The notes under the pieces were generated by a model that saw only the letters and a program-made list of their open reading frames with translations, made no database searches and was not told the DNA's origin. The position numbers and the translations under genes were made by a program. Positions 9,205-20,450 of a stretch of 64,000 nt of DNA are shown here, one piece after another. The stretch is taken from contig AP031354.1 in the NCBI GenBank assembly GCA_037833965.1, positions 4,132,001-4,196,000 on the forward strand, given 5' to 3'. How positions within the stretch are numbered: position 1 is the first letter of the stretch; the number at the start of each line of letters is the position of its first letter. The DNA comes from Marchantia polymorpha subsp. ruderalis. Lineage: Eukaryota > Streptophyta > Marchantiopsida > Marchantiales > Marchantiaceae.

Positions 9205-12200
9205 CTACACGCCTGCACGGAACCACGCAACACTACACTCCGCGGATCCTGTACTACGTCTCCTGCGCGGCCGACTGCCGCGCACTAACTCCCTACCCTG
9301 CCACTCGTCCGCTCGACTACGCAGTCCCAACCGCTGCAACGCCGCGGTCACCTCCCCCTCGAGGGCGGACATGGTATCCTGTGCCTTCGACAGAAAGGCC
9401 TCGAGCTTCTTCGCTACCTTCCGCCGACTCCTACTGTCGCCTGACAACAACCCGGCTGCGCGCAATTCAAACTCACGCAGTGTGAGTTTCTCCTGCGCCT
9501 TCACTTCCCAGTGGGCGTAGCCCTTGAGACAGTGGGCGACTCGCCTCGCCGTCTCCACCTTCGTGCGATCCGCCTCCTTCCTGCGATCCTCTTCAATGGT
9601 CACTAATTGCGATTCGGCTTCAGCACGTTGCGCCCTCAATTCGCCACACTCTGACTGCAGACTGCGGATTAATTCTTCATCCGCCTGCCGTGCGAGCTGA
9701 CATTGTTCCAACAACCGCGTCTGTCGCACGAGCTCCTCTGACAAAATCCGATTCTCGGCCTGCTCAGAGTTGAGTGCTTCCTTGACCTTCACCTGCTCCT
9801 TGGTGAGCTCGCCCAGTTTCTCATCCTTCATCTTCTCGGAGTGCTTGTAGAATTTCTGATTAAGCTTGTACTGTCCCCACAAGCACTCATGCTTCTCCTT
9901 CAAGTCCCTCAACTCCTGGTCCACTCTAGCTAATAGCTTGCTGGTGTGGACTTTAGTGCGAGTCCGCCTGCGCACTAACTCGATGTAAGATCCCGGCTGG
10001 AGTGGGTCGGCGTATTTATCGACCTTGCGATCCAAGTACCGCAGCAACGGAATCACCTGCTCAGAGAGCGCCGCCGCCCGCGCTCCAACAATTTCCTCCT
10101 CCTCCTCCTCGGTGTCTTCTGCTCCTGACATTTCTTCCGTGGAGCCTCCGTCCTCATCATCCGAGTGGAGAATTTCAGTCGCCATTGATTGCGTCGGCGA
10201 CTGCCCCGAGTGGGGCTGCACGTCCTCGACGTGTGCTGCCTGCGAAGGCACGGCTGCAGCCTCGCTGCTCGTCGCCAAAATGTCTAAGGCGGAAGGCGAA
10301 TGTATCCGAGCGGCATCCCCGTCGCTCGCTGGTTGATTGCCCACCGCATTCTCTCTGTCGCCGTCGTCCGTCGCCGAAGGCGATCGAGCGGAGGGTGGCT
10401 GCGCGGGGTTGGATTGCGCATCGCGCATCGAGCTTTCATCCCGCGGACAGTCACTCCGCTCCACCGTCTGCTGCTCCCTCGATCGGTCCGTGGGGGCTGT
10501 GCCCGGCCCGTGCGCAGGCGCATTTGCCGGCGCCTTGTCCGCCGCAGGCGTAGCGCCGCGGACATCTATCGCCGAAGGCGACATGGCCGGGGGCCGCACG
10601 CCCGATGTTCCTTGGCCTATAGGCCCTACCGCCGAAGGCGCATCTATCGGCGTACTTCCCGCCGATGGTGCGGCCTCCGCACGCTCTCTGCTCGTATCTC
10701 CTCGGCTCGAAGGCCCTGGCGCCGAAGGCGCGAATTGCGGCGCGTGGTGCGCCGGTGGGTCTGGCCCCGAGGGCCGATGTCTCGTAGGCGGTTCTTCCGC
10801 CGGCTCCTTCCCCTTCCTACGTTGGAACGGGGGTGATTCTTGCCTGTGCACTGGCGGCACGTGCGGAGGTGTTCTGTGCATAGGTGACCTGTGCACAGGC
10901 GACCTGTGCACAGGCGAGCGCCTGTGCACAGGCGGACTGCTCCTTCCCACGCGTATGCGTAGATCCACGTCCACTTGTGTTCGCCGGTCCGCGGAGGCTC
11001 GTCCGTCCGCGGAGGTTTGCCTGTGCGCAAACGGAACATCTGTCCGCATCGCACGTGGTAACTCCGGAGGCCCTTGGCCCGTAGGCGGCCTCTCTCCCGA
11101 CGAGGTTGCAGCGTGGCCCGCTGCTCCTGCGGTCGTCCGCGCTTCCTCTCGTCTCTCTGGCGACGCACTTCCTATCTCCGTCGCAATCGTCGCCGTGTCT
11201 GCACTGTCAGCTGGCAACACCAGTCTGCGTGCCTTCTGCTTCGGCCGGCTGTATGGCTCGCACAGCGGCCGCGGTCGAATGGGAGCAGAGAGTTCTTGAT
11301 GCTGCTCCTCTTCGGCCTCTTCCCTCCATCGCCGCTTCCGCGGCACTCGCGCCGCAGGGGTGTGTCTCCCTTCATCCCTCCGTCTTGATGGGGTAGAAGT
11401 CGGTGACTCCTCCGCATCAGTATCGACCTCGTTCTCCCGCACATACTTCCCGGGATGGTCGATGGACAATGGCGGAAAATGTTCAAGCTCCGCCGCTGTC
11501 AAACAATTCCGCTGTCGATAAAAATTGATGAGGAAAGGAGAAAGATGGTTTAGAGTTCCCCCCTTCTCCTCAAACGCGTGCTGTCGCATCACCCTGTGCA
11601 GGATGCTCGCCCAGTGAATTGGAGTTCCCTCGATGACGCACTCCACAAAAGAGACCTGCCACAATGTGATGTAGCAGGCGCGGTGCGGCTGCAGTAATTG
11701 CATCAGCGCCGCGGACAAAGTCCGGCGAAATCGATCTTTGTAATCACGGGTCCTGTACCCATTCTTGGTAGACCTCCCGGTCTTGAACAGCTCCACAAAT
11801 TGCGCTTCTTCTTGCTTGGTCACCTTGATGCTCTCGCTGTCGAAAAGGAGATGCCCTGGCATGCCAGCACATCTTCCCAACGCCTACGCCCAATCTTGGA
11901 CTGTCCACCGGTCAACATGCGGACGCAATCCGCGCGAGGGTGGTCCCTGTGGCTCTAGCCACTCGCGCACCATATTCGCGCAGATGTAATTCCATCCCCA
12001 TAGCAAGAAATCGAGCTTTCTTGCTATTAAGCGCTCTTCGAAAGCGCGCAGCCCGTTCTGCGGCAGGCGAAGTGGCACCATCCGCAATCTGCTCGGTCTC
12101 GTCATTGCGTTCCTGGGGTTCGCTCGCCCGCTCATTCTACTTCCGCACTGTCCGCGTTTCTTTCTCTCTCGGCAAACTCTAATCGCTCTCAATTCCAAAT

Positions 12201-12357
12201 CACGCGCACTCACTTCTCCCTTAATCAACAAGAAATCTCCTGAGCGACGACGACGAGAATGTTCCGCAGCCAGCAGATGGATGCGCGCAGCGCGCACAAG
12301 AGATTGGAATCGCGAATTCAAGAATGGGACGCTCTCCGCCGCCCGGTCGAAGGTCAT
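9205..12357 (-). pseudogene. U3-encoded LTR protein, A1 5' LTR copy, one nonsense codon
   Basis: Frame of about 1050 codons starting at MTFD (12357). The first 330 residues are conserved across families and rich in tryptophan (LLWGWNY, WTVQDWAQ, TLWQVSFVE, HWASILHRVMRQ, GGTLNHLSPFLINFYR). The middle is disordered, rich in Arg, Pro, Ser and Ala, with HRRSPVHRSPVHR-like repeats encoded by DNA palindromes. Then comes an acidic run (TEEEEEE) before a conserved segment (VIPLLRYLDRKVDKYADP), and a C-terminal coiled coil of about 250 residues with a basic tail. A stop at 11884-11886 replaces CAG; the 3' LTR still has CAG. No known enzyme motif is recognised. A structural or capsid-accessory role is possible but unproven. 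Confidence 0.75.
10888..10932. repeat. Cluster of three CCTGTGCACAGG palindromes in the LTR ORF
   Basis: The perfect 12-bp palindrome CCTGTGCACAGG occurs at 10888-10899, 10903-10914 and 10921-10932, with steps of 15 and 18 bases that keep the frame. It encodes PVHR repeats. The same palindrome recurs at least fifteen times in the window, in both coding and leader parts of the LTRs. Confidence 0.8.
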
Positions 12358-13603
12358 GGTCGTCTCTTGGTCGTGAAGAACGTCTCACTTGATGGCCGCG
12401 CCGGCTGTACGCTGGAACGGTCTTCGCTCTCACGCGCGGCTTCACGCTCCGCCGTCGTCGATTAAACTCTCACGCTCGAATTGGCGGATTTGAACTCCGC
12501 GAGCGTGTCACCCTCCGGACATGGGGGCGTAGCGCCGAAGGCGAGTTTTCCGCCTTGCGCGGTACACTTGTTCGTACCGCCCCTCGGCCAATCTCCTTCT
12601 GCCTTGACGCGTGTGTCCGCATGTCGGACGAAAATTCAACTCCTGCCTGTGCGCAGGCAGGGGCCTCGGCGGATTCTCCGCCGGCGCGGAACTTGAACAT
12701 TCTCCTGTGCACAGGCGTTCTCCTGTGCGCAGGCGAATTCCGTCCGCGGCGCTGCGCTGGCGCGGAAGGCGTTGACCGTGGTCAGCCGTCTCCGTCCAGT
12801 CTGTCCGTTCCTTGTCTCTCCGTCGGCGCTTCCGCCGCCGCAACTCCGTCCGTCCAAGAGCGCATCCACCCGTGCCGTCCGCACGGTCCGTACCTATTGG
12901 ATTACTCTGGCGGCTCTTCCGACGTACGCTGCGCTGCGCTGGCGCGGAAGGCACCGTACACTTTCTACCTCACAAGGCGCATTTCTAGGGCCCAAGGCGG
13001 ATTTCCCGCCGACGCCGAAGTGCCTGTGCACAGGCGAACGCCTGTGCGTAGGCGGACTTCGCGCCTTCCCTAACCCTACTTCGCCTGCGCACAGGCGAAC
13101 GCCTTCGTCCGCGCATAGGACAAAACTTGAATCCCCCTTCCGCGTAGGCGGAATTCGCGCCGGTGGCGAAATCCTTCCGCCGGGGGCGACCGCCTCCGTT
13201 TCTTCCAGTAGCGATAACTCCCTAAGTCCTCGTCCGTTCCAAGCGTTCTTGGGCTCGTTGGAATCAGCGCGTCGAGCTCTTTCCAACGGGATCCTAACTT
13301 GGTCAAGGCGCCCGAGGGTTGACCTAATTACGGGGGTTTCCCTACCGCCGCGGACGCAACCTCCGAAGGCGGGTTTTGCGCCTTGCGCCGTAGAGATCCT
13401 AACTGCGGAGCTCGCAGGGAGGGTGGTGCCTGCCCTTACTGCGGCACCCCAAATCCCAAATTCTACAAGATCCCTTGAGAATCCCCGCGATCTTCCGGAT
13501 TCACTCTGTTTTGATGTACCGAAGGCTATTTACAATGCTGCCAGGGTACAGTTTTCCAAAAATGTTTTAATTTCCTCAAAATTGCCAAAAGTGGGGTACC
13601 ACA

Positions 13604-15996
13604 AGCTCGAACTCCCGGAGTGTAATCCTCTCTTGAGCTGCCACCTCCCAATGGGCGTATCCTTTTAGACAACGAGTCACCTGTGCCGCCAACTCTCCTC
13701 GCGCCCTGCAGCTGCTCTCCACCTCGGCCAGCTGCATTTCTAATCCCGCACGTTGTGCCCTCAAATCCGAGCACTCGGATTGCAAGTTGCACAACAACTC
13801 CTCATCCTCCTTGCGGGCTCTTTGACTTTCTTCTAAGGCGCGCGTCTGGCGCGCAAGCTCGGCTGCTAGGACTTGGTTCTGTCTCCGCTCCTCCTGCAAT
13901 TCCGACTCGATCTTTGCCCGTATTAGTTCGGCATCCGCCTGACTTTTCGTCGCCGCATCCTCCTTCTGCTGCTGCAAGGCTTGGTATAGCTTCTGGGTGA
14001 CCGCCAGGTGTTGTCGGAGGGCGGTGTTCCTATCCACATATACTTGGCAACTAGAGGCCCACTTTGCCACCTTGCTCCTCGTCCTTCGCCTGATAGTCTC
14101 CACATAAGACTGCGGTTTTAAGGCACTTGCGTATTTGGATGTCTTGCGATCCAGATATCGCAGGAGTGGAACTATCTGTTCGCACAGCACCCCTGTTGGC
14201 GTTTTCTGCACCGAATCCGCTTCCTGCTCTTCCGAGCTCGTATCATCCTCAGTCTCGAGGATTTCAGTCGCCACCGAATCCCTTGGCGACTCCCTGGAAC
14301 TGTGGCGCGCAGCAGCTTCCGCTGCGACTGCTGCTCCACTGCCTGCTAAAATATCCAGGGCAGTGGGAGATCCCACTGCTTGAGCCCCTGTTCCGGCTCG
14401 ATCTTCGGTTTGTGAAGGGGTCGACGCCGCAGTGACTTTTGTCACTCTTGAACCGCCCGCTTCTGCTGCCTGTCCTTCCGGCGCAATCTGCGCGGAAGGT
14501 GTCCTTGCTGAAGGTGCGTCCGCCGAAGGCGTCCGCACACTGGTCGTTGGCCCCATCCGTCTCGCAGTCGGCGGATCCGGCTGACTCTCTGTTGTCCGAC
14601 TCACAGTCGGCCGACCAGCAGTTGTCCGACTGGGAGTCGGATACACCCTGCGCGTCTTGACTCCACTTGGCCTGCTTGCTGGTGGCGTTCTTCCAGAAGT
14701 GCCTTCCGCCGAAGACGACCCTCTGAGGATTGTTGGCTCGTCAGCCAAACTCTCTTCTGCTTCCGGCCTGCTGTCCGGTTCAACGCGCCGTTCAGTTGGC
14801 CTTCCTTCCGCTTGTCGACCTTCAGTCATCCGACTCGCAGTCGGCCGGCTGTCAGTCCGTCCATCTCCTCCCGAAGGCCGTGGTGCCTTCTGTGCAGAGG
14901 TATCTGCCGTCTTCCCTAGAATCTGAGCGATTATCTCTTCCTGTGTGAGATTCCGCCGGGTCGGAGTTCGCCCGGTCTCCTCAGTACCAGTTGGCATTTT
15001 GCGTGCCCTCTGTTTTGGTCGACTGTGAGGCTCGGGGGTGGGCCGACCACGAGTCGGCGCAGCTGGCACTTCCGGCTGCCTGTCCTCAGGTCTCTCATCC
15101 CACTTCCGCTTTCGCGGAATGCGCTCACTTTGACGTTCTTCTGCTGCTCTTGCTGGAGCCGGAGCCGGAGGCGTACTGGCAGGTTCCTCGTCCGGATCCG
15201 TGTCTACTTCGGCCTCCCTCGAATATCTACCTGGATAAGTCCGGGTCAGCTGCGGAAACCGTGTTTTCTCAGCATTTGTCAAACATCCCATCGCCCGGTA
15301 AAACACGATTAAGTAAGGCGATAGATGATTGAGGGTTCCTCCCTTCTCTTCTTGCGCATGTTGGCGCGTCACCTTCCACAGGAGCCGTGCCCAATGCACC
15401 GGAGCTCCTGACAACACTAGCTCCACAAACTCTACCTGCCAACCATGCATGTAAGCGGTCTTGGTCGGCTGCAATATCTGCAGCAATGCCGTCGCGACAT
15501 TTCTCCGCAATCGATCCTTGTAATCCCGTGTCCGGAAACCGTTCTTGGGATGTCTGGCAACTTTGAAGAGCTCATTGTAAGAGACTTCTTCCTCCTGGGA
15601 CACCTTCACGCTATCGGCCTCGAAGAGGAGATCCCCTTCCTCGCCGGCACACCTGCCCAACACCTGCGCCCAATTGCAAATGTCCCATCTCTTTGGGTGT
15701 GGGCGGAATCCGCGAGAAGGCTTGTGTCTCTCCTGCAGATACTCGCGCACCATCTCCGGACATGTCCAGTTCCACCCCCATAGGAGAAAATCGAGCTTCA
15801 GCCTCAGCAGCACATCTTGAAATGCGCGTAGACCGATCTGCGGCACCCTGAGTGGAGACACTCGCAGCTGGGGAACCTTCGACATTGCGTTGCCTGCACA
15901 CACACAAACGTTCTCCCTTTCGCTCGCTCTCTCACAATCGCCACTGCGTGTCGGCCACTCAAGCACTGACTGCTCACTCTCTCTGCGCTCGTTCAA
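13604..15996 (-). pseudogene. U3-encoded LTR protein of family B, cut by A1 insertion
   Basis: Family-B version of the LTR protein, open from the ATG at 15996 (MNERRE), with an alternative Met at 15885 (MSKV) that aligns with the conserved NAMT/NAMS Met of family A. It shares LDFLLWGWNW, RDYKDRLRR and GGTLNHLSPYLIVFYR with family A. The middle differs: Thr/Arg/Pro-rich, with palindrome-coded repeats. The coiled coil follows. The frame ends in sequence from the A1 LTR just after TLREFEL, so the last 100 or so residues are separated from it. Apart from the insertion no stop is seen. Confidence 0.85.
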
Positions 15997-17243
15997 GATC
16001 GCTACTCACAATTCTTTCAAGGTCCGCCAAGATCCTTGCGCAACTCGTCTCCGCACTCTCTACTCTCACTGCAGGTCGCTCCGCCCTTGCGCGTAATCTT
16101 GGAAACTGGAAATCGCAAAGTCAAGAATGAGAGAATGAGACTGGAGCGCAGTCTTTTCTTCTCCGATTTCAAGAACGTCCAACGTTCTTACTGGTTGCAA
16201 CGTACGCAGCCGGCTATACGGCTTAACGGTTCGCCCTTTGCATGCGCGAATTCACGTCTCCGCACTGCGCGCATTCGCATGCTTAAACGTTGAATTCTCC
16301 CGCCGGCGCCACCTTCCGGACTCGAGTCCGCTGCAGGGTATACGTCGGCCCTGTTGTCTTTTCCTAACCCGTCCCTCACCGGAGGCGTGTCGCCGCTGGT
16401 GCGTTCATTATCCGTCGGCGCCTTGCTGGAGGCGCACATCCAGTCGGGGCGAATTACGCCGGCGCGCAATCGTACCGCCTATTTTGTCCTTTATGCCTCG
16501 TCCGTTGCTGCCGGCGCATATCCGTCAGCGCAACTCATGCCAGCGCATCCGGCCGTCAGCGCCACGTCGGAGGCGTACATCCGACCGGCGCTTTCCTTCC
16601 ATGAACAGCCGCCAAAGGCGCTTCCGACTCTGAGTTGGTTTCCTCCTATGAGCGCGTGATTCCACCAAAGGCGCATCGCCGAGGGCGTACGGGAATCCTT
16701 TCCGGCTGTGAACCCTAGCGCGAACGGCGCATGTCCGGCTACGAGTTTTCCGACGCTCATAACTTCTCCATTCCTGATCCATCTCCGACGCTCTTGGACT
16801 CGTTAGAACGAGCGTCCCGAGCTCTTTCTAATGCAACTTCAACCAACTGGATCTACCGTGTGTCTCGATTGTTATGAAGGTTTCCCTTTCCGCGCTAGCG
16901 GCGCTCCGCCGAAGGCGCACTCATGGTCGGATGCCTTTAGAGGTCCGGGCCCTTCTCCTGACGTCTTTAGCAAAACCTCCTCCTGAGGTGTCTGCGCCGG
17001 AAGCGTAGCTTCCTTATACGCTAGAGGCGCGTGAGTAGAGACACCTTAGAAAAGGAGCTTTTGCCGAAGGCGCCGAAGACGTTGGCGTTGGTACATCCGA
17101 CTACGTGATTCTTTGTGCCCTCGTGACGATCTCATCAATCCACTCTATTTAGCGTACCCTTCTCTAGCTACAAACACTGCTTTGGTACTAGTTTTCTAAA
17201 ATTGTTTAAATTCTGCAAAAAAAACAAAAAGTGTGTTACCACA
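13604..17243 (-). mobile_element. Family-B LTR B1, truncated by A1
   Basis: On the minus strand it starts TGTGGTAACACAC at 17243 and matches the complete family-B LTR B2 (33078-37943) up to the point where A1 inserted (13603/13604). The remaining part would be left of the window. It sits in the C-terminal coding part of a family-A LTR ORF (A3), entering at GTGGC (17244-17248). Confidence 0.9.
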
Positions 17244-17456
17244 GTGGCGAAGAAGTTATACTCTTTTCTGTCGAAGGCGCGGGATACCATGTCCACCCTC
17301 GAGGTGAAGGTGTCCGCGGCGTTGCAGCGTTTAGGACTGCGCAGTCGAGCGGAAGACTGGCAGGGTAGGGAGTTAGTGCGCGGCAGTCCGTCGCGCAGGA
17401 GACGAAGCACAGGTTCCGCGGAGTGTAGGGTAGCGTGGTTCCGTGCAGGCGTGTAG
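17244..17456 (+). pseudogene. C-terminal fragment of U3-encoded LTR protein (A3)
   Basis: Encodes only the last ~70 residues (SKARDTMSTLE, LGLRSRAEDWQGRELVRG, basic RRRRSTGSAE tail) of the family-A LTR protein. It is severed from the rest by the family-B insertion at 17243/17244. Confidence 0.85.
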
Positions 17457-17492
17457 CGTAGTGCAGTGTAGTGCTAGTTAGGACTTAGAAGG

Positions 17493-17515
17493 TATAAAGT
17501 AGTTCAAGGCGTTTT
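17493..17515 (+). promoter_or_regulatory. LTR TATA box and CAAGGC/GCCTTG palindrome (A3)
   Basis: TATAAA at 17493-17498, then CAAGGC-GTTTT-GCCTTG. The position is equivalent to 9140-9168 in A1, with a compensated base pair in the palindrome. Confidence 0.6.
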
Positions 17516-19586
17516 GCCTTGGGATCTTTCCCAACATCAGAAGTGCAGATCAGGAACTCATTTTCTCTGCGTGTTTGTGTCCTTAGTTCTGTCACCACGC
17601 AAGAGGAGCTACCACTTGGCGTTCCGCATTTTGTAGCTGAAGGCCTTTGGCCGAATGTTCAGAGCTAGTACATTGTTTAGAGACTTGAGTAGGTCGGATC
17701 TACACCTGCGGGTGATTGCCGATGCTCAGAGCCAGTGACTAGTTAGATACTTGAATAGTTTTGCCCCTACACCTTTGAGTGTTTGTTCCTGATTGTCCTC
17801 CTGCGGGATTTTTCCCCTGAATGCCAAAGTGAAGTTTTGCTACTTCGTGTAAGCCTTGGTTGTAAATTCAGGTTACGCTGCAGCAGGTGTTTGTGATGTA
17901 ACCCCTGTAGTATTTCTGGGAATGACAAGTGCCTAAGAATTCAAATTCTTCAATAGACTGTTATGGTGTGTTACTGGAATGTTTCTCAGTGAGTACTTCA
18001 GTGCGGACCTGTGTTCTCTGCGCGTTTTGTGAGTTGAAAGTGTTGTTCACCGGGTATGAGTGACTTCGATCCGAAGTAGGTAGTCCAAACCGGGTTTCCT
18101 ACGCTAGCAGCAAGCTAGTGGAAGCGTTGTAAAAGCCGGAGTTGGGAGTCACTATCCGCAGCTTCGCTTAGTGTACTCTTGAGAGACCTTCCCCCTGAAA
18201 TCTTGAGTAGAGGTCCTGATGGATCTCTGGGTTGTGTTTCTGTAGTTTCAGGTGTGTGTGTGTGTTACGCTGCACTGTGCGACCTCCGAGTGCGCTCCGA
18301 GTGGACACTTGCAGTATTTCTGGGAGTGACAGTCGCCTGAGAATTCAAACTCCTCAATAGTCTGTTAAATGTGACACTTTGTACCCTATGTGTTCCTCTG
18401 TCCCTGTGGGTTCGACCTTTCTACCACTATATTGCAGTTTTAGCCTTTAGTTGGTTATTACAAAAAATAAGTCTTTTTTTTTATAAATCACTTTTTTTAT
18501 CAAAATTTAAGTGGAAAAAAAATCGTTAAATTATATTTGAAATATGGCTATAATCAAATTGCGGATGAATAAATGTACAATTTTTTTTTTACTATGAATT
18601 TTCGTTCTCAATATACATGCTACATTTATAGAATATCAAAAATCAATTCAATTATAGCATATTTTGCTAGAAATATGTTATTTTATAAAGTTTCAAACGT
18701 TTTTCTTGTACGACATCCTTATCATCAACTTGATATTGAAAATTCTGTTTTTTGTCATTTTTTTTACCAAGAACTAAATTGCCCTTTAACATACCTTTCC
18801 AATAGACAAAAAAAATGATTATCAAACATCATTTCATAATAACTCATGAAATGTGAATAGTTTTTATTTTCAAAAAATTTCTATGTTTAATAAACTCGAC
18901 AGTTTTTTAAAGAAATTTAAGTTTCATGAAAATTGCATAAGTAGAATTTTTATATTCATTGATTTATAATTTTAAGCAACCAATCATATGAAGATGATAG
19001 CAATGTATTGATCTTAGAAAATAACATAACCTTGTTTAAAGAAAAATTTAGATTTCTATTCATAATTTTGTATGAATTATTGCCTAAAGTGTAATATGCA
19101 ATTATGAATTAATAAAGGTAGATTGAAAAAAAACCTATAATAAATCAATCATTTGTTGATAATATACGGATTTCTAAGCCAAAAAATCATCAAGAAGATA
19201 AAACTAATATTAATTTCAAGGTTGAATTGCTGGCTAGGAATTTAATAGAAGTGAATGGTGAATAAAATTATCATAGCTTTAACAAAACATACTATATTTG
19301 AATTTAATATGTGCAATTCTTGTAATATTTAAGATACTTGTCAATCACATGAATATAATCCTAGTATTTTTGTATATCATTGTAAGGAAAAATCTACATG
19401 AAAGGAACAATTGATTTAGACAATATTTTTTTGGTGAAATAACCATGTAAATTAAAATAATCGCTTAAAAAACGAAATGCAATATTTCATGTATTGATGA
19501 AAAAATACTTTGAAATCAGAAAAGTTCTTATAAATTCTGTATGATGCACTTGTATTTATGAAAGAAATTGGACAAAGTACATGTGC

Positions 19587-19611
19587 TATATATATATATA
19601 TATATATATAT
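19587..19611. repeat. (TA)n microsatellite
   Basis: Twelve uninterrupted TA dinucleotides in AT-rich host DNA. Confidence 0.9.
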
Positions 19612-20302
19612 GTTTATTTTGATAAATAATCAAAAAATTGTCAACATGTACAAAGATCAATAACAAATATTATACTTCAATCTGAAATATTATATTCATA
19701 TTCATCTTAGAATGAAGTTTTCAGACTTCAATGTATGTAGTAAAAAATTTTAATTGACACAGCTTGAATCCACGAAGAAATATATAGTTGACTAGATTAT
19801 ACTTTGTGATACTCGCAATTATATGGTTGTATTATATTGGATGCAAATTTTAACTTAGTCTTAATTTTTGAAACTGTTTGTGTATAAATATCATGTAACT
19901 TCTAAATTATTGTCAGTAAATATATTTCTTTGAATGATTCTAGATGTTGTGAAAAAATTCACTGGAAGGAGAAAATCGAATAATAAAATGATGGATTTAC
20001 TGGATTTTAACTTCCATTTAATATCCATCCATTCAGATTGAGACATCTCTTCGAACCTCACATGAGTAGATGATGATGATGATCATCTAGATCGAGTGCT
20101 TATTTCGGAGATTAAAAAATTTGAAATTCTTGAAGCTCAATGTTAAGAGAGATTTAGTTACGTAGATACTAGAGAAGAAGTAGATGGACGTACCTAAACT
20201 TGTAAGATCTTCTGGTCTTACAAGTTCAAATCTCAGAATAAACAATTAGGGATTGTGATAAAGTTCGGAGAAGCTCAGGAAGTGACTCTTAGAAGGTCCA
20301 AC

Positions 20303-20450
20303 AGGTTCAATCTCAAAGCTTAAGTTTTATTGTTTTTTTATAGTAGCTCAGGTTAAATCTCAAAGCTTTAGTTTTAAGGTCTTATATAGTAGCTCAGGTT
20401 AAATCTCAAAGATTAAATCTTAAGGTTTTATATGGTAGCTCAGGTCTGAG
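20303..20450. repeat. 46-bp tandem repeat, about three units
   Basis: The start CAGGT recurs at 20303, 20349, 20395 and 20441, exactly 46 bases apart. The shared text is CAGGTTAAATCTCAAAGCTT and a following TTTTAAGG part. The last unit is partial. Confidence 0.8.

Larger units (their letters stand above)
1..13603 (-). mobile_element. Ty3/gypsy LTR retrotransposon A1, left end outside window
   Basis: Nearly complete element on the minus strand: 5' LTR 8196-13603, PBS 8156-8173, gag-pro 5257-8109, pol 2416-5256, PPT 2381-2391, 3' LTR 2378 down past base 1. The order protease, RT, RNase H, integrase places it in Ty3/gypsy. There is a GPY/F-like module and no chromodomain at the integrase end. 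Together with the tRNA-Asp type primer site this points to a non-chromodomain, Athila-like lineage. The two LTRs differ at only about six sites over the 2378 comparable bases by eye, so the insertion is young. It sits inside the ORF of a family-B LTR; the right target duplication should be AGCTC (13604-13608), its left partner lying outside the window. Confidence 0.93.
8196..13603 (-). repeat. 5' LTR of A1 (5408 bp, complete)
   Basis: Complete LTR from TGTGGTACCCCAC (13603) to GGGTTATTACA (8196) on the minus strand. The ends form an imperfect inverted repeat (TGTGGTA.CCCAC against TGTAATAACCCAC). Parts in order: U3 leader of about 1.25 kb; the U3 ORF (12357-9205); a TATA box at 9163-9168; then about 0.95 kb of R/U5. 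At 5.4 kb it is long even for plant LTRs. Confidence 0.95.
17244..18462 (+). repeat. Family-A LTR fragment A3 (3' end)
   Basis: The last 1.2 kb of a family-A LTR in plus orientation: the C-terminal coding part of the LTR ORF, TATA box, both R/U5 repeat units and the end GGTTATTACA at 18462. AT-rich host DNA starts at 18463, so this is the right edge of the first nest. The 5' part was separated by the B1 insertion. Confidence 0.9.

Noticed and set aside
9205-12357. LTR protein as an envelope-like protein
   Set aside because: No signal peptide or membrane segment is visible; the middle is disordered and the end is a coiled coil with a basic tail.
12772-13668. Long open frame on the plus strand of the A1 5' LTR (and its twin at 1547-2527; similar ones at 32217-32867, 39962-40591 and 50121-50720)
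   Set aside because: Antisense to the U3 leader. GC-rich, palindrome-filled sequence has few stops on either strand, and the predicted products are low-complexity Arg/Pro/Ser/Cys strings.
19230-19400. Relic of a Helitron or other transposase
   Set aside because: Only scattered codons without stops; no motif firm enough to name a family.
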